DNA of 64,000 nt from Chitinophaga fulva (lineage in GTDB: Bacteria; Bacteroidota; Bacteroidia; Chitinophagales; Chitinophagaceae): positions 868,001 to 932,000 of the forward strand of contig NZ_JABBGC010000003.1 of the NCBI RefSeq assembly GCF_012927205.1. The letters are read 5' to 3'. Under the pieces are notes generated by a model. The model saw nothing but the letters and a program-made list of their open reading frames with translations, did not search any database and was not told where the DNA came from. Of this stretch, positions 53,851 to 63,212 are shown one piece after another. Both the position numbers and the translations under genes were made by a program. Position 1 is the first letter of the stretch, and each line of letters starts with the position of its first letter.

Positions 53851-54975
53851 TTATTTGGTTTTAAAAATGATTGTGTTCCCCTGCTTTTCGTACTTCAATG
53901 AAGTGGTAGCAGCTATTATGTCAAGTACATCGTTCAGTGTTTTCTGCAGGTCAAGATTACCCGAAAATGTTTCATTGCCCGACCGCGTGTCTGTTGTTAT
54001 TGGTTGATTGTAATACCTGGATAGTTTTTTAAGTATTTCATATAAAGATGTATGTTCTGCGACCATCAGACCATCTTTCCAGGATATAAACCCGGTGACG
54101 TCTACATTGTCCACTGTCATGTTGCCGTTATGGCCTGTAAATAACGCCCTGTTACCCGGCGATAACTGTACCGGTGTACTTTTCTTTCCCGGTCCTCTGA
54201 AAGCCTCCAGCTGAACGCTTCCACTGGCGAGGACCACCTGCGAGCTGGCATCTTCCCGATAGGCGGAGATATTAAATGCGGTGCCCAATACAGCTACTTT
54301 CATATCGTTGGCGTATACACTAAAAGGACGGTGTGCATCTGTCGCCACTTCAAAATAAGCCTCCCCTTCCAGGAACACTTCCCGGCGCTGCTGCCCGAAT
54401 CCGGCAGGATATACCAGGCGGGAACCGGCGTTGAGCCATACCCTGGTACCGTCTTCCAGTTGCAGGGACGCTACGTTGCCATAAGGCACCAGCAGGGTAT
54501 TAAACACCTGTCTGCCGGCCTCCAGCTCCTGCTTTATCTCCTGCGAATCTATCCGTACCTGCGTGCCTTTCGCCTGATAGGCGATAGCTGCATGGCTGTT
54601 GCGGATGTTCAGCAGCTGCTGGTTCCCCAGTATCATGCGGGTCACGGTGGTATCACCACGGGTGTAGCTTTGATCATTGGCGAAGGCCACCAGCGCGGGC
54701 AGCGGCTCCTGCGTGCGCTGCCACTGCCACCATCCCAGTCCGGCCGACAGCAGGAGGGTGATAGCGGCTGCCATTTTCCACCACGACTGCCACCAGATCT
54801 TTACCGGCGGTTGTGTGATATCGGCAGCGATACGCTCCCACAGCAGCGTTTTTTCTGCTACAGACAACTGCTCGTTGCCAGACGCACGTACAATGGAGAT
54901 CATTTTCTCTTTGTCCCCACCAGCGTCGTTCGGTGCGTCTTCTTCCATACCATATGATGGGTTGTTGATGTCCAT
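53851..54975 (-). CDS. FecR-family anti-sigma factor
   Basis: This 374-residue protein has a cytoplasmic N-terminus (about 1-65), a single transmembrane helix (MAAAITLLLSAGLGWWQW, about 69-86) and the periplasmic FecR domain, with VPYGNVASLQLEDGTRVWLN near residues 160-180 and RREVFLEGEAYFEVATDAHR. A C-terminal DUF4974-like region (YEILKKLSRYYNQPITTD) follows. It holds the ECF sigma factor inactive until the STN domain of the outer-membrane receptor reports substrate. The gene follows the sigma gene by 69 bp and precedes the SusC frame. Confidence 0.94.
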   Translation of the reverse strand: MDINNPSYGMEEDAPNDAGGDKEKMISIVRASGNEQLSVAEKTLLWERIAADITQPPVKIWWQSWWKMAAAITLLLSAGLGWWQWQRTQEPLPALVAFANDQSYTRGDTTVTRMILGNQQLLNIRNSHAAIAYQAKGTQVRIDSQEIKQELEAGRQVFNTLLVPYGNVASLQLEDGTRVWLNAGSRLVYPAGFGQQRREVFLEGEAYFEVATDAHRPFSVYANDMKVAVLGTAFNISAYREDASSQVVLASGSVQLEAFRGPGKKSTPVQLSPGNRALFTGHNGNMTVDNVDVTGFISWKDGLMVAEHTSLYEILKKLSRYYNQPITTDTRSGNETFSGNLDLQKTLNDVLDIIAATTSLKYEKQGNTIIFKTK

Positions 54976-55044
54976 AGCTAATATTTGCCCCTATATAACA
55001 GAGCAGCCTGTTTCCCTTTTATAGACTCCTTTCAGAAAAAAAAT

Positions 55045-55665
55045 TTAAAAATTTTTCAGGCAGGCGAGTAACAACATGCTGAAAGCCGGGATAGTGGTGA
55101 CAGGCATCTCCTGTCTCAACTGGCGTATGGCCCTGTAGGCAAGGGTCCTGCAGGTGGGCACGGAAATCTGCATCAAACGGGCCACTTCTTCATAGGAAAG
55201 TTCACAGTTATATTTCAGATAAAGGATCTCTTTCTGCCGGGCCGGCAGTTTATTCATCTCTATGGCCAGCCTGTGCAGGGCGCCTTGTTGCTCCTCCTGT
55301 GCAATGATCAGGCTCTGTACGTCGTTGGCTTCAAAAGTGAGCTGGAAATAACTATCTGCATTGGCCATATCCCCCGGCAAGGAAAAACGTGCACTTTTCT
55401 TCAGGGAGGTATTCAGCTTACGCCGGAAAGACACAAGCAGATAAAAACGGATGTTGACCCGTTGTGCCAGATGCTCGCGCTGCATATACAGGTCAGTAAA
55501 CAGGTCATGTATACAATCCCTGATCATCTCCTTATCCGGAAAATACCGTAATGCGTAAGCATACAGCATATCAGCGGAGGCTTCATACAGTACCCTGAAA
55601 GCCTGCTGATCGCCTGCTATCACGCCATTCCATAACGTTTCCTCATTGACTCCGGTTAGCTTCAT
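55045..55665 (-). CDS. ECF RNA polymerase sigma factor, Bacteroidetes type
   Basis: This 206-residue protein has sigma region 2 (FRVLYEASADMLYAYALRYF, then PDKEMIRDCIHDLFTDLY) and region 4 (LPARQKEILYLKYNCELSYEEVARLM, about 140-165). It starts MKLTGVNEETLWNGVIAGDQ. It is the first gene of the regulatory cascade sigma, FecR, SusC, SusD, all on the minus strand. When released by the anti-sigma factor it should transcribe the susCD pair. No clear target promoter motif was identified. Confidence 0.95.
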   Translation of the reverse strand: MKLTGVNEETLWNGVIAGDQQAFRVLYEASADMLYAYALRYFPDKEMIRDCIHDLFTDLYMQREHLAQRVNIRFYLLVSFRRKLNTSLKKSARFSLPGDMANADSYFQLTFEANDVQSLIIAQEEQQGALHRLAIEMNKLPARQKEILYLKYNCELSYEEVARLMQISVPTCRTLAYRAIRQLRQEMPVTTIPAFSMLLLACLKNF

Positions 55666-55846
55666 CAGATCATTGGATTATTGCAGATCGATATCTGACT
55701 TTAAGTTACACAACAGGATATAAAATTAAAAATACATAGACGGGTTTAATATTATGAAATCATTATCAAGCCAGGAATACCCTAAAAGAAGAGAAAATAA
55801 CACCGGAATTTTGATATTTACTCATTTGGATATTTAGACATTAAAA

Positions 55847-55874
55847 AAAATGCAGCGGAGATCCGCTGCATTTT
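55847..55874. terminator. terminator of the LptD-like gene
   Basis: AAAATGCAGCGGA pairs with TCCGCTGCATTTT, leaving a 2-nt loop. It stands between the LptD-like gene's stop at 55913 and the sigma gene. The flanks are AT-rich words (ATATTTA, ATATCCAAAT) in both orientations. Confidence 0.8.
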
Positions 55875-55912
55875 CAATATCAAAATAATTAAATAAAATA
55901 ATATCCAAATAG

Positions 55913-58687
55913 CTAGAAGTCGTAAAACTGTCGCGATCGGTTGATCCTCAAATCCCGCAGGAGGCTCGCTTTCGGGTTGATGGTGATACTGAACTGCCGG
56001 AATGTACCGAACGGTATCAGGTTAATCGACATCTGCCAACAGTGCAGGTCCCTCGATATGTACATATTCGTATAGGCGATCTGCATATTGGTAAAATCAA
56101 AACCACTGTTCAGTCCCACTTTCCATTTAGGTGTCAGGCTGAAATCGCCATTGAAACTAACGTACTGGGTTATACGTTTCACAACGCCGCCGGAATCGGG
56201 AATGACGGTATTCGTGTAGGACAAGCTGTAAGACAGGTCCACGCGCCACGGTATGTCAAAATCCACATATTCACCAGGGTTGTTACGCATCATCTGTAAC
56301 TGTCGCTGTTGGGCAGCCATGGCAGCATCGGCATTGGTGATATTCTCCAGGGAGTCTATCTTTTTCTGTTTGTCTTGTCCTTTCTTGTCTTTCGACTGGA
56401 AAGAGGTGCTCAGGGAGATGCTGGCGTTGGTCAACCGGCCCAGGCTAAGTTTACCCGCCTGCCATACGTATTTGTCAACACGGTGCCCTCTACCATCGGT
56501 CTGATAAGGATCGATATTACCGCTGGCGGAGATATTCACTTTATCGAACAGGTTGGTACGGGCATAGATACTGAACGTGGAGAGCTTGAAGGAATCAGCC
56601 ACCAGGTTGTAGCTGCCGTTGATACCGAAGCCGTCAAGCAACTTAACTTTCTTCTCATGGTTGCCAGATGTATCCTTCCGGGAAAAGACCTTCATCTCCA
56701 GGTTGTTGTCCAGACCGAAGTTAATACCGCCGAAGGCTCCGGGCGAAGGCACCCCGATAACAGATCCATCGAAATAAGACACCCTGGCAGAGTCTCCTGC
56801 ACTGGAATATTTATATTTATAGTAATAGTTGCTGGACAGGTCCGGACGGTAGCTGGCGCTCAAGGTAGGGCGCACCACATGGCGGATAGCTTTCACCTTT
56901 GAATGTTTACTGAAGCCATACATACCATATACCGCGGTAGACAGGGACACGCTGGCACTGATATCGCGGGCTGCGAAGAAACCAGCCTGGTAGGAGGTAT
57001 CCACCCCTCCGATACCACTGGGGTCTTTGGAAATAAGTTTATTGGGGTTCCAGGATTTGGTGACCTTCTTGGTATACCAGTATTCACTATAGTTGATACC
57101 CGGTGACAATGTCAGCGTTTTCAGGATCGGGATGGAGAAAGACACCGGGATGGTGTGCTGCATGCCCGTCTGCATAGCATCGAACATGGCCTTTTTACCA
57201 AATGCAGAGTCCTTGAAGCTGGCCTGGTTACGTAATACGGCGTTATAGGAGATACCGATTTTTTCGTACCATTTGGGAGTACCTACCATTTCTTTCGGCT
57301 GGAACGGATAAATGGTGTTTACCGTAAAAGTACCGTCCGGGAAAGAGATAGACACGTCGCGGGTGGCCAGGTTCTGAGAGTGGTTCAGGCCCAGGGTAAG
57401 ATTATAAGGCTTGCCCTGCCATGTTTTGGAAAAGGTGATAGACGACCCGATGTTATTGTTGACACGGGTACTATAGTCAAATACGTTGAATCTGTTATAG
57501 GAGGAACTACCAAAGTTCACGCTGGCGCCGAAGTTCACCCCTGGACGGGCCTTGCTGTCCATACTGTGGTTCCAGGTAATGCGGAAGTCGCGGGACTTCG
57601 TGAACTCTGATGGTACCGCCGGATCGCCATAGCGGGTATTGGCAAAGCTCAGGTTCAGGCCACCATTGTATTTATACCGTTTCCGGTAGGTGGGACTGGC
57701 CGTGAGGCTCCAGCTGCCATAGGAATAGATGTCGCCCCGCAGGGTAAGGTCCATATGCTCCCCCATCCCGAAGTAGTAACCGCCGTTTTCGAGGCCCATC
57801 CCTTTCTGCTGGTTCACCACGTACTGGGGAGGCAGGATACCGGACCGCTGGCCCTGTGTGATCGGAAAAATGGCAAACGGAATGTATAATGGGGTGGGTA
57901 TTCCCATAATTTCCAGGTTAGCCGGCCCGGAAATTACCAGTTTGTCAGGGATAACCTTTATTTTACGGGCCCTAAAGCTAAAGTGCGGCGTATCGAGGTT
58001 ACAGGTAGTGTATCCGTTTTTAAAGCCGAAAATGGTATTATCCGACTCCTTTTTGGTAAGTTCACTGTGGATATAACCTTCGCCGTACTGGGAGCGGGTA
58101 TTGTAGATCTTTGCTTTCTGAGAGGTAAAATTATACCGGAGCGTGTCTGACTCGAAGCTCTGGCCCCCGTCGTTCATCACGGGGCGGCCGATGATCTTGC
58201 CTGCGGTATCTTTGGCATTGGTGGCCTCCAATACGCCGGTGTTCTGATCGAAATTCATTTTTTCGGCAGATAGATCAATCGATTTATATTTGGTGCTGGC
58301 AGTACCATACAGATAAAAGCGTTTGTCGGGCACCATCAGGATAATGGAGTCCTTCGCTTTGTAGGTTACCGGCGCATCCAGCGTATCTTTGGATACCTTG
58401 GGGACAAAAACGGTATCCACGGTCACCTCTTGGGAGGTGTCCTGGTCTTTTGATACCAAATTAGTGTCCGCGCCCGGCTTGGCGATCACTTTAGGCGCTT
58501 TGGGCTTTACAGTGTCTTTCCGGGCAGGAACGGTATCTGCCAAAGTTTTGTTAAAAGTCGGAGATGCGTGTGGCCTTGCGACCCCTGATGCATCTATAAT
58601 AAAGGGAACGGCGATAACCACACCTGCAAAAGCCAGGTATGTCTGCCGTAAAAACTTTTTATAATTATTTTTGTAGCTAGAGCTCAT
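55913..58687 (-). CDS. LptD-like outer-membrane LPS assembly protein
   Basis: This 924-residue protein has an N-terminal signal or anchor (LAFAGVVIAVPFIIDASG), then a proline/lysine linker rich in DTVPARKDTVKPKAP repeats. An OstA/LptA-like beta-jellyroll region follows (about 130-270; FDQNTGVLEATNAKDTAGKI), and then a large beta-barrel with strands such as YGSWSLTASPTYRKRYKYNG. It ends in SRQFYDF, with the C-terminal aromatic typical of outer-membrane barrels. LptD inserts lipopolysaccharide in the outer leaflet. It is divergent from the amidase and lies close to the MlaD and OstA genes. Confidence 0.88.
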   Translation of the reverse strand: MSSSYKNNYKKFLRQTYLAFAGVVIAVPFIIDASGVARPHASPTFNKTLADTVPARKDTVKPKAPKVIAKPGADTNLVSKDQDTSQEVTVDTVFVPKVSKDTLDAPVTYKAKDSIILMVPDKRFYLYGTASTKYKSIDLSAEKMNFDQNTGVLEATNAKDTAGKIIGRPVMNDGGQSFESDTLRYNFTSQKAKIYNTRSQYGEGYIHSELTKKESDNTIFGFKNGYTTCNLDTPHFSFRARKIKVIPDKLVISGPANLEIMGIPTPLYIPFAIFPITQGQRSGILPPQYVVNQQKGMGLENGGYYFGMGEHMDLTLRGDIYSYGSWSLTASPTYRKRYKYNGGLNLSFANTRYGDPAVPSEFTKSRDFRITWNHSMDSKARPGVNFGASVNFGSSSYNRFNVFDYSTRVNNNIGSSITFSKTWQGKPYNLTLGLNHSQNLATRDVSISFPDGTFTVNTIYPFQPKEMVGTPKWYEKIGISYNAVLRNQASFKDSAFGKKAMFDAMQTGMQHTIPVSFSIPILKTLTLSPGINYSEYWYTKKVTKSWNPNKLISKDPSGIGGVDTSYQAGFFAARDISASVSLSTAVYGMYGFSKHSKVKAIRHVVRPTLSASYRPDLSSNYYYKYKYSSAGDSARVSYFDGSVIGVPSPGAFGGINFGLDNNLEMKVFSRKDTSGNHEKKVKLLDGFGINGSYNLVADSFKLSTFSIYARTNLFDKVNISASGNIDPYQTDGRGHRVDKYVWQAGKLSLGRLTNASISLSTSFQSKDKKGQDKQKKIDSLENITNADAAMAAQQRQLQMMRNNPGEYVDFDIPWRVDLSYSLSYTNTVIPDSGGVVKRITQYVSFNGDFSLTPKWKVGLNSGFDFTNMQIAYTNMYISRDLHCWQMSINLIPFGTFRQFSITINPKASLLRDLRINRSRQFYDF

Positions 58688-58702
58688 GTGTTAAGGCGGG
58701 CA

Positions 58703-58710
58703 CAAACCTA
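58703..58710 (-). promoter_or_regulatory. candidate -7 element of the LptD-like gene
   Basis: The minus strand reads TAGGTTTG, an exact TAnnTTTG match about 16 nt upstream of the start codon. A TTG lies 22 bp further upstream (58733-58735), slightly longer than the usual 19-21 bp spacing. Confidence 0.42.
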
Positions 58711-58862
58711 CAGGAAATTATACAAATTATTACAAAAGACAGCTTGTAAAGTTTGATGTCCGACAAGAGGAAAAAGACTGAAAACACGCATGGAGCAATG
58801 GAATTACTAATTTAACAGATAAACTTATTTTTTTATTTTTTGTGATCACAGCACCCATTAAA

Positions 58863-60095
58863 ATGAGAATCATGCGCTGGAACCGATTTTGGATTTTAGG
58901 ACTGGGAACTCTTTTCACCTGTACCTTTTTGATTCAGGCAAAAAACAATCCAGTTTCAAAGAAACAGGAAAACCCTATCCGAACTATTGTAATTGATGCC
59001 GGTCACGGCGGTGAAGACCCCGGGGCCAGAGGGAGCTACTCTACAGAAAAACAGGTAACACTGGCTGTGGCCCTGAAACTGGGCAAAATCCTCGAAGACA
59101 ACCTCCCGGATGTAAAGGTAGTGTATACACGAAAATCTGACCGTTTCGACGATCCCCGCAAAAAAGCACAGATCGCCAACGACGCTAAAGGTGACCTTTT
59201 CGTGTCTATCCACTGTAACTCCACCGGCAAAATCAGAAAAATAGTCGACTATAAAACGGTCTACCGCAAAAAAGGGAAAAAGAAAATCCCGGTAAAAACA
59301 CCTGTCTACGCCTATTTCCCAAGCAATGCGAAAGGCACGGAAACGTATATATGGGCCACCAGTAAGAACAACGCCAAAATGGAGTCCCTCAAACAAAACT
59401 CCGTGATCGTACTGGACGCCGATTCCGAAGAAACCAAGCAGCTCGCAGACGAGAACCCGGAAACGTTCATTCTCCTTAATACCCTGCGTAACGCCTACTT
59501 CGACCAGAGCCTCCGGCTGTCTACCCTCATCGAGGATGAATTCACCAAAGCCGGTCGTATCAGCAGAGGCGCCCGTCAGCGTAATGAAAAAGGTATCTGG
59601 GTACTTTCCGCTACCGCCATGCCCAGCGTGCTCGTAGAACTGGGCTTCATCAGCAACCCGGAAGAAGAAGAGTACCTCAACTCCGCCGGCGGTCAACAGG
59701 AACTGGCCATGGGTATCTTCAAAGCCATCAAACGGTACCGCGACGAGCTGGAACGCTTCACCAACCGCGGTTCTTCCAACACAGATGAATCTACTGCCAG
59801 CCGTCCGCAGGCCTTTAACCATGTCCGTAAACCGGCCGGTAAAGGCAAACACTCCGTTCCGCAACCGGACGACGAGTACTGCATTCAACTGATGACCACT
59901 GATAAATTATATACACCGGGAGCTTCCATTTTCAGGAAGCTCCACGGCGCTATCAGTCATGAACAGATTGTTCTTAATAAAAAAAAAATGCACCGATATA
60001 CCTGGGGACACTTTAAAACAGACCGCCAGGCCTCCACGGCTGTACGAAAAGCCCGCAAACTCGGATTCAGAGATGCTTTCGTAACTTCCTGCTGA
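58863..60095 (+). CDS. N-acetylmuramoyl-L-alanine amidase (Amidase_3) with SPOR-like C-terminus
   Basis: The start is ATG 58863 (MRIMRWNRFWILGLGTLFTC), a signal sequence. The 410-residue protein has the Amidase_3 domain (about 40-285): TIVIDAGHGGEDPGARG gives the zinc His48 and the Glu-Asp loop, SIHCNSTG the second His, and MPSVLVELGFISNPEEEEYL the catalytic Glu. The C-terminal 75 residues (YCIQLMTTDKLYTPGASIFR ... GHFKTDRQASTAVRKARKLG) resemble a SPOR peptidoglycan-binding repeat. The enzyme cleaves the amide between MurNAc and the peptide stem in the periplasm. It precedes MlaD and OstA genes. Confidence 0.94.
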   Translation: MRIMRWNRFWILGLGTLFTCTFLIQAKNNPVSKKQENPIRTIVIDAGHGGEDPGARGSYSTEKQVTLAVALKLGKILEDNLPDVKVVYTRKSDRFDDPRKKAQIANDAKGDLFVSIHCNSTGKIRKIVDYKTVYRKKGKKKIPVKTPVYAYFPSNAKGTETYIWATSKNNAKMESLKQNSVIVLDADSEETKQLADENPETFILLNTLRNAYFDQSLRLSTLIEDEFTKAGRISRGARQRNEKGIWVLSATAMPSVLVELGFISNPEEEEYLNSAGGQQELAMGIFKAIKRYRDELERFTNRGSSNTDESTASRPQAFNHVRKPAGKGKHSVPQPDDEYCIQLMTTDKLYTPGASIFRKLHGAISHEQIVLNKKKMHRYTWGHFKTDRQASTAVRKARKLGFRDAFVTSC

Positions 60096-60221
60096 TCCCC
60101 TGCTTCACCACACCCCGATACCCCGGCCACCCCTCCCCCTTTTTTTATTACCAACATTTTCTGCTACCTACGCCCCGTGCATGCTTTTTGATTATTTTTG
60201 CGGTGAACGTATACGAATCTC

Positions 60222-61220
60222 ATGCTCAAATTATCTAATGAAACCAAGGTAGGCATACTTACCGTGCTGGGTATCACCTTACTCGTACTGGGCTTTAATG
60301 TATTGAAGGGAAAGAGCCTGTTTTCACACAACAAAACCATCTACGCTGTCTACAAACAGGTAAATGGACTGCAGCCGTCCAACGCCGTACAGGTGAACGG
60401 CCTGGTGGTAGGAAACGTTTCTGAGCTGAATGTAAAAGACAACGACCCATCCAGAATACTGGTTACCCTCACCATCACCAAAAAAGTAAACATCCCCCGC
60501 AACTCGGTAGCCCGCATCAGCAGCGATCTGCTGGGAACCAAGACGGTACAGATGGACCTCGGCAACGCTACCGAATACCTGCAAAATGGCGACACCATCT
60601 ACGCTTCTGTAGACGGCTCCATGACAGATGCCATCAAAGAACAAATCACCCCGCTGGTGAAAAAACTGGAAGGCACCCTGTCTAATATAGATACCGTACT
60701 GCTGGCAGTTAGCGGTATCCTCGACACCACCGCTAAGGGTAACCTGCAGGAAACCATGCGCAACCTGAACACCACCATGCGCAATTTCTCCAATACCTCC
60801 GCCTCCCTCAACAATATGCTGGACCCGCAGAGAGGTAACGTACAGGCCACTATGAACAACCTGGCCTCTGTAACCGGCAACCTGAAAGCCAACAATGAAA
60901 AAATCGGCGGTATCCTCGACAACGCTAAAAAAGCCACCGACGCACTGGCTAACGGCAATATCGACAAAACATTACAACAGCTGCAGCAAACTACCGCCAG
61001 CCTGAACAGCACCATGGCCAAACTCAATACCACCGACGGTACGGCCGGCCTCCTGCTGAATGATAAAAAGGTATATAACAACCTGCAGGCGTCACTCGGC
61101 AGCCTCAATAAACTACTGGAAGACCTCCGTGTCAATCCCAAACGTTATGTGCATTTCTCCCTGTTCGGTAAAAAAGATAAAACGAAACCACTGCCTTCTG
61201 ATACTGCAGCGGTACAATAA
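60222..61220 (+). CDS. MlaD/MCE-family lipid-transport protein
   Basis: This 332-residue protein starts MLKLSNETKVGILTVLGITL, with one N-terminal transmembrane helix. The MCE domain (about 38-118; VNGLQPSNAVQVNGLVVGNV, VTLTITKKVNIPRNSVARIS) has the single-domain MlaD architecture. A long Asn/Thr/Leu-rich helical tail (about 140-300; LNTTMRNFSNTSASLNNMLD) is likely coiled coil. MCE proteins shuttle phospholipids across the periplasm. No MlaE or MlaF gene is next to it in the window. It is 9 bp upstream of the OstA-like gene, so the two are co-transcribed. Confidence 0.92.
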   Translation: MLKLSNETKVGILTVLGITLLVLGFNVLKGKSLFSHNKTIYAVYKQVNGLQPSNAVQVNGLVVGNVSELNVKDNDPSRILVTLTITKKVNIPRNSVARISSDLLGTKTVQMDLGNATEYLQNGDTIYASVDGSMTDAIKEQITPLVKKLEGTLSNIDTVLLAVSGILDTTAKGNLQETMRNLNTTMRNFSNTSASLNNMLDPQRGNVQATMNNLASVTGNLKANNEKIGGILDNAKKATDALANGNIDKTLQQLQQTTASLNSTMAKLNTTDGTAGLLLNDKKVYNNLQASLGSLNKLLEDLRVNPKRYVHFSLFGKKDKTKPLPSDTAAVQ

Positions 61221-61229
61221 CAGACATAC

Positions 61230-63119
61230 ATGAATCATTATATCAGATCAGTCCTTTTACTGGCAGTGATGTGCCTGGCGGCCATTTTACCCGCCCATGC
61301 CCAGATCCCGGCCCAGCCCGGGCCTAAAAAAGGGACCGTGATCGAAATCCTGGGTGCAGACACCCTGCAGCTCATCGAGAAAGACACGATCAATGTCACC
61401 CGCTTTATCGGCCATGCCCGGTTCAAACAGGGCACAACCCTGTTCTTCTGCGACAGCGCCGTTAAAAACAATAAGACCAATATCGTGGACGCATACGGCA
61501 ATGTACATATCAATCAGGCCGACAGTGTCCATATCTATGGCAATTACCTCAACTACGACGGTAATACCCGTATCGCCATCCTCCGGGAAAATGCCCGCCT
61601 CACCGACGGCAAAGTCACCATCACCGGACCGGAACTGCAATACGATATGAACGCCAAAATAGGCAGCTATGTGAAAACAGGCCGCCTCGTGAACGGCAAA
61701 AGCGTACTGACCAGCGATGAAGGATACTACTACACCGAAACCAAGGAAATGCACTTCCAGCGCAACGTGGTACTGGTAGATCCGGACTATACCATGTCCA
61801 CAGATGCCCTGCTGTACAATACCGAAACGAAAATCGCCAATATCATCGCGCCTACCACCATCAATGAAGGGAAACGCATCATGTACGCCACCAGCGGTTA
61901 TTATGATACCGACAAAGGCTATGGCAACTTCGGTAACCGGCCCACCATCGAAGACAGCACCGGTACCCTCACCGCAGATAACATCGAAATGGACAAACTG
62001 ACCGGCATGGCCTACGCCACCGGTAACATGGTGTATAAAGATACCGTCCGCAAAATGTCACTGCTGGCCAACCATGGTACGGTCAACCAGATCGCCAAAA
62101 CCATCCTGGCCACCCAGAAGCCGCTGCTCATCATGGAAAAAAATAAAGATACCATGTACCTCGCAGCAGATACGCTCTTCTCCGGCATCATCAGACCTGG
62201 CGACAGCCTCTCCATCCCATCTGTGGGCGGACTGAAAAAAGAGCCGGTGAAAGAACCGCTGCGGGCAGTAAGGACCATCCGGCCACCGAAAGAACATATC
62301 CCCATCAATATCACCCTGATCAATCAGGGCGACTCCCTCGCCAAAAAACAACTGGACAGTGTGCCCGGTACCGTTATGATGTTTGTGGCCGACAGTGTGC
62401 TGGCCAAAACAAAAGACAAGCTGGACTCCAACCGGGTGAAACTGGTGAAGATAGCGCCACCGCTGTCCATCATCATGAAAGATTCTTTGCCAGGCGTCAA
62501 ACACCATGCAGACAGTATCGCGTTGTCTGCACCACCTGCAAAAGATACCGCTGATCAACGGTACATCCTGGCCTATCACCATGTGCGCATGTTCTCCGAT
62601 TCCCTGCAGGGCGTGGCTGACAGTGTATATTATTCTACCAAAGACTCCATCTTCCGCTTCTACCGCGACCCGGTGCTTTGGTCCAATAATGCCACCCAGC
62701 TCAGCGCAGATACCATGCTGATGTTCACCAAAAACCAGGCGGCCGATAAAGTACTGATGATCAAAAATGCTTTTATCATCAACAATGCCGGCCCTAATAT
62801 GTACAACCAGGTGAAAGGCAATACCATCACCGGGTATGTGGCTGGCGAGTCGCTCGACTGGATGCATGTGGAAGGAAATGCCGAAACCATCAACTATGTA
62901 AAAGACCAGAGTGGTGCCTATATGAGCGTCAACAAGGCGCAATGCGGCATTATTAATATCTTCTTCAAAAAAGGAGACGTGGATAAAGTAGTGATGATCA
63001 AAGACCCCGAAGGCACCGTTTATCCCTTCACGCAAAGGCCCAAAGAACAGCTCCAGCTGGAAAATTTCAAATGGGACATCAAGCGCAAGCCCAAGACCAA
63101 GTATGAACTTATGCAGTAA
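61230..63119 (+). CDS. OstA/LptA-like periplasmic protein
   Basis: This 629-residue protein has a signal peptide (SVLLLAVMCLAAILPAHA). Two OstA-type jellyroll regions follow: about 30-300, with DTINVTRFIGHARFKQGTTL and DSVHIYGNYLNYDGNTRIA, and about 430-600. They are separated by a proline-rich linker (VKEPLRAVRTIRPPKEHIP). OstA_2-type proteins in Bacteroidota bridge LPS between the inner and outer membrane and accompany LptD; the LptD-like gene is 2.5 kb away on the other strand. It follows the MlaD-type gene by 9 bp. The role as LptA equivalent is inference from family. Confidence 0.88.
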   Translation: MNHYIRSVLLLAVMCLAAILPAHAQIPAQPGPKKGTVIEILGADTLQLIEKDTINVTRFIGHARFKQGTTLFFCDSAVKNNKTNIVDAYGNVHINQADSVHIYGNYLNYDGNTRIAILRENARLTDGKVTITGPELQYDMNAKIGSYVKTGRLVNGKSVLTSDEGYYYTETKEMHFQRNVVLVDPDYTMSTDALLYNTETKIANIIAPTTINEGKRIMYATSGYYDTDKGYGNFGNRPTIEDSTGTLTADNIEMDKLTGMAYATGNMVYKDTVRKMSLLANHGTVNQIAKTILATQKPLLIMEKNKDTMYLAADTLFSGIIRPGDSLSIPSVGGLKKEPVKEPLRAVRTIRPPKEHIPINITLINQGDSLAKKQLDSVPGTVMMFVADSVLAKTKDKLDSNRVKLVKIAPPLSIIMKDSLPGVKHHADSIALSAPPAKDTADQRYILAYHHVRMFSDSLQGVADSVYYSTKDSIFRFYRDPVLWSNNATQLSADTMLMFTKNQAADKVLMIKNAFIINNAGPNMYNQVKGNTITGYVAGESLDWMHVEGNAETINYVKDQSGAYMSVNKAQCGIINIFFKKGDVDKVVMIKDPEGTVYPFTQRPKEQLQLENFKWDIKRKPKTKYELMQ

Positions 63120-63136
63120 TTACGCTGTTATTTAGT

Positions 63137-63199
63137 TATTTTGCCATTTGGTTATTTAAAGAGAGCAAGACAATCTTTAAATAACCAAATGACAAAATA
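63137..63199. repeat. 26-bp AT-rich inverted repeat upstream of nhaA
   Basis: The left arm (63137-63162, TATTTTGCCATTTGGTTATT ...) and right arm (63174-63199) are complementary at 25 of 26 positions across an 11-nt loop. The nhaA ATG follows 13 bp later. It has no T tail, so it is not a normal terminator. Confidence 0.75.
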
Positions 63200-63212
63200 T
63201 TAAAATGACAAC

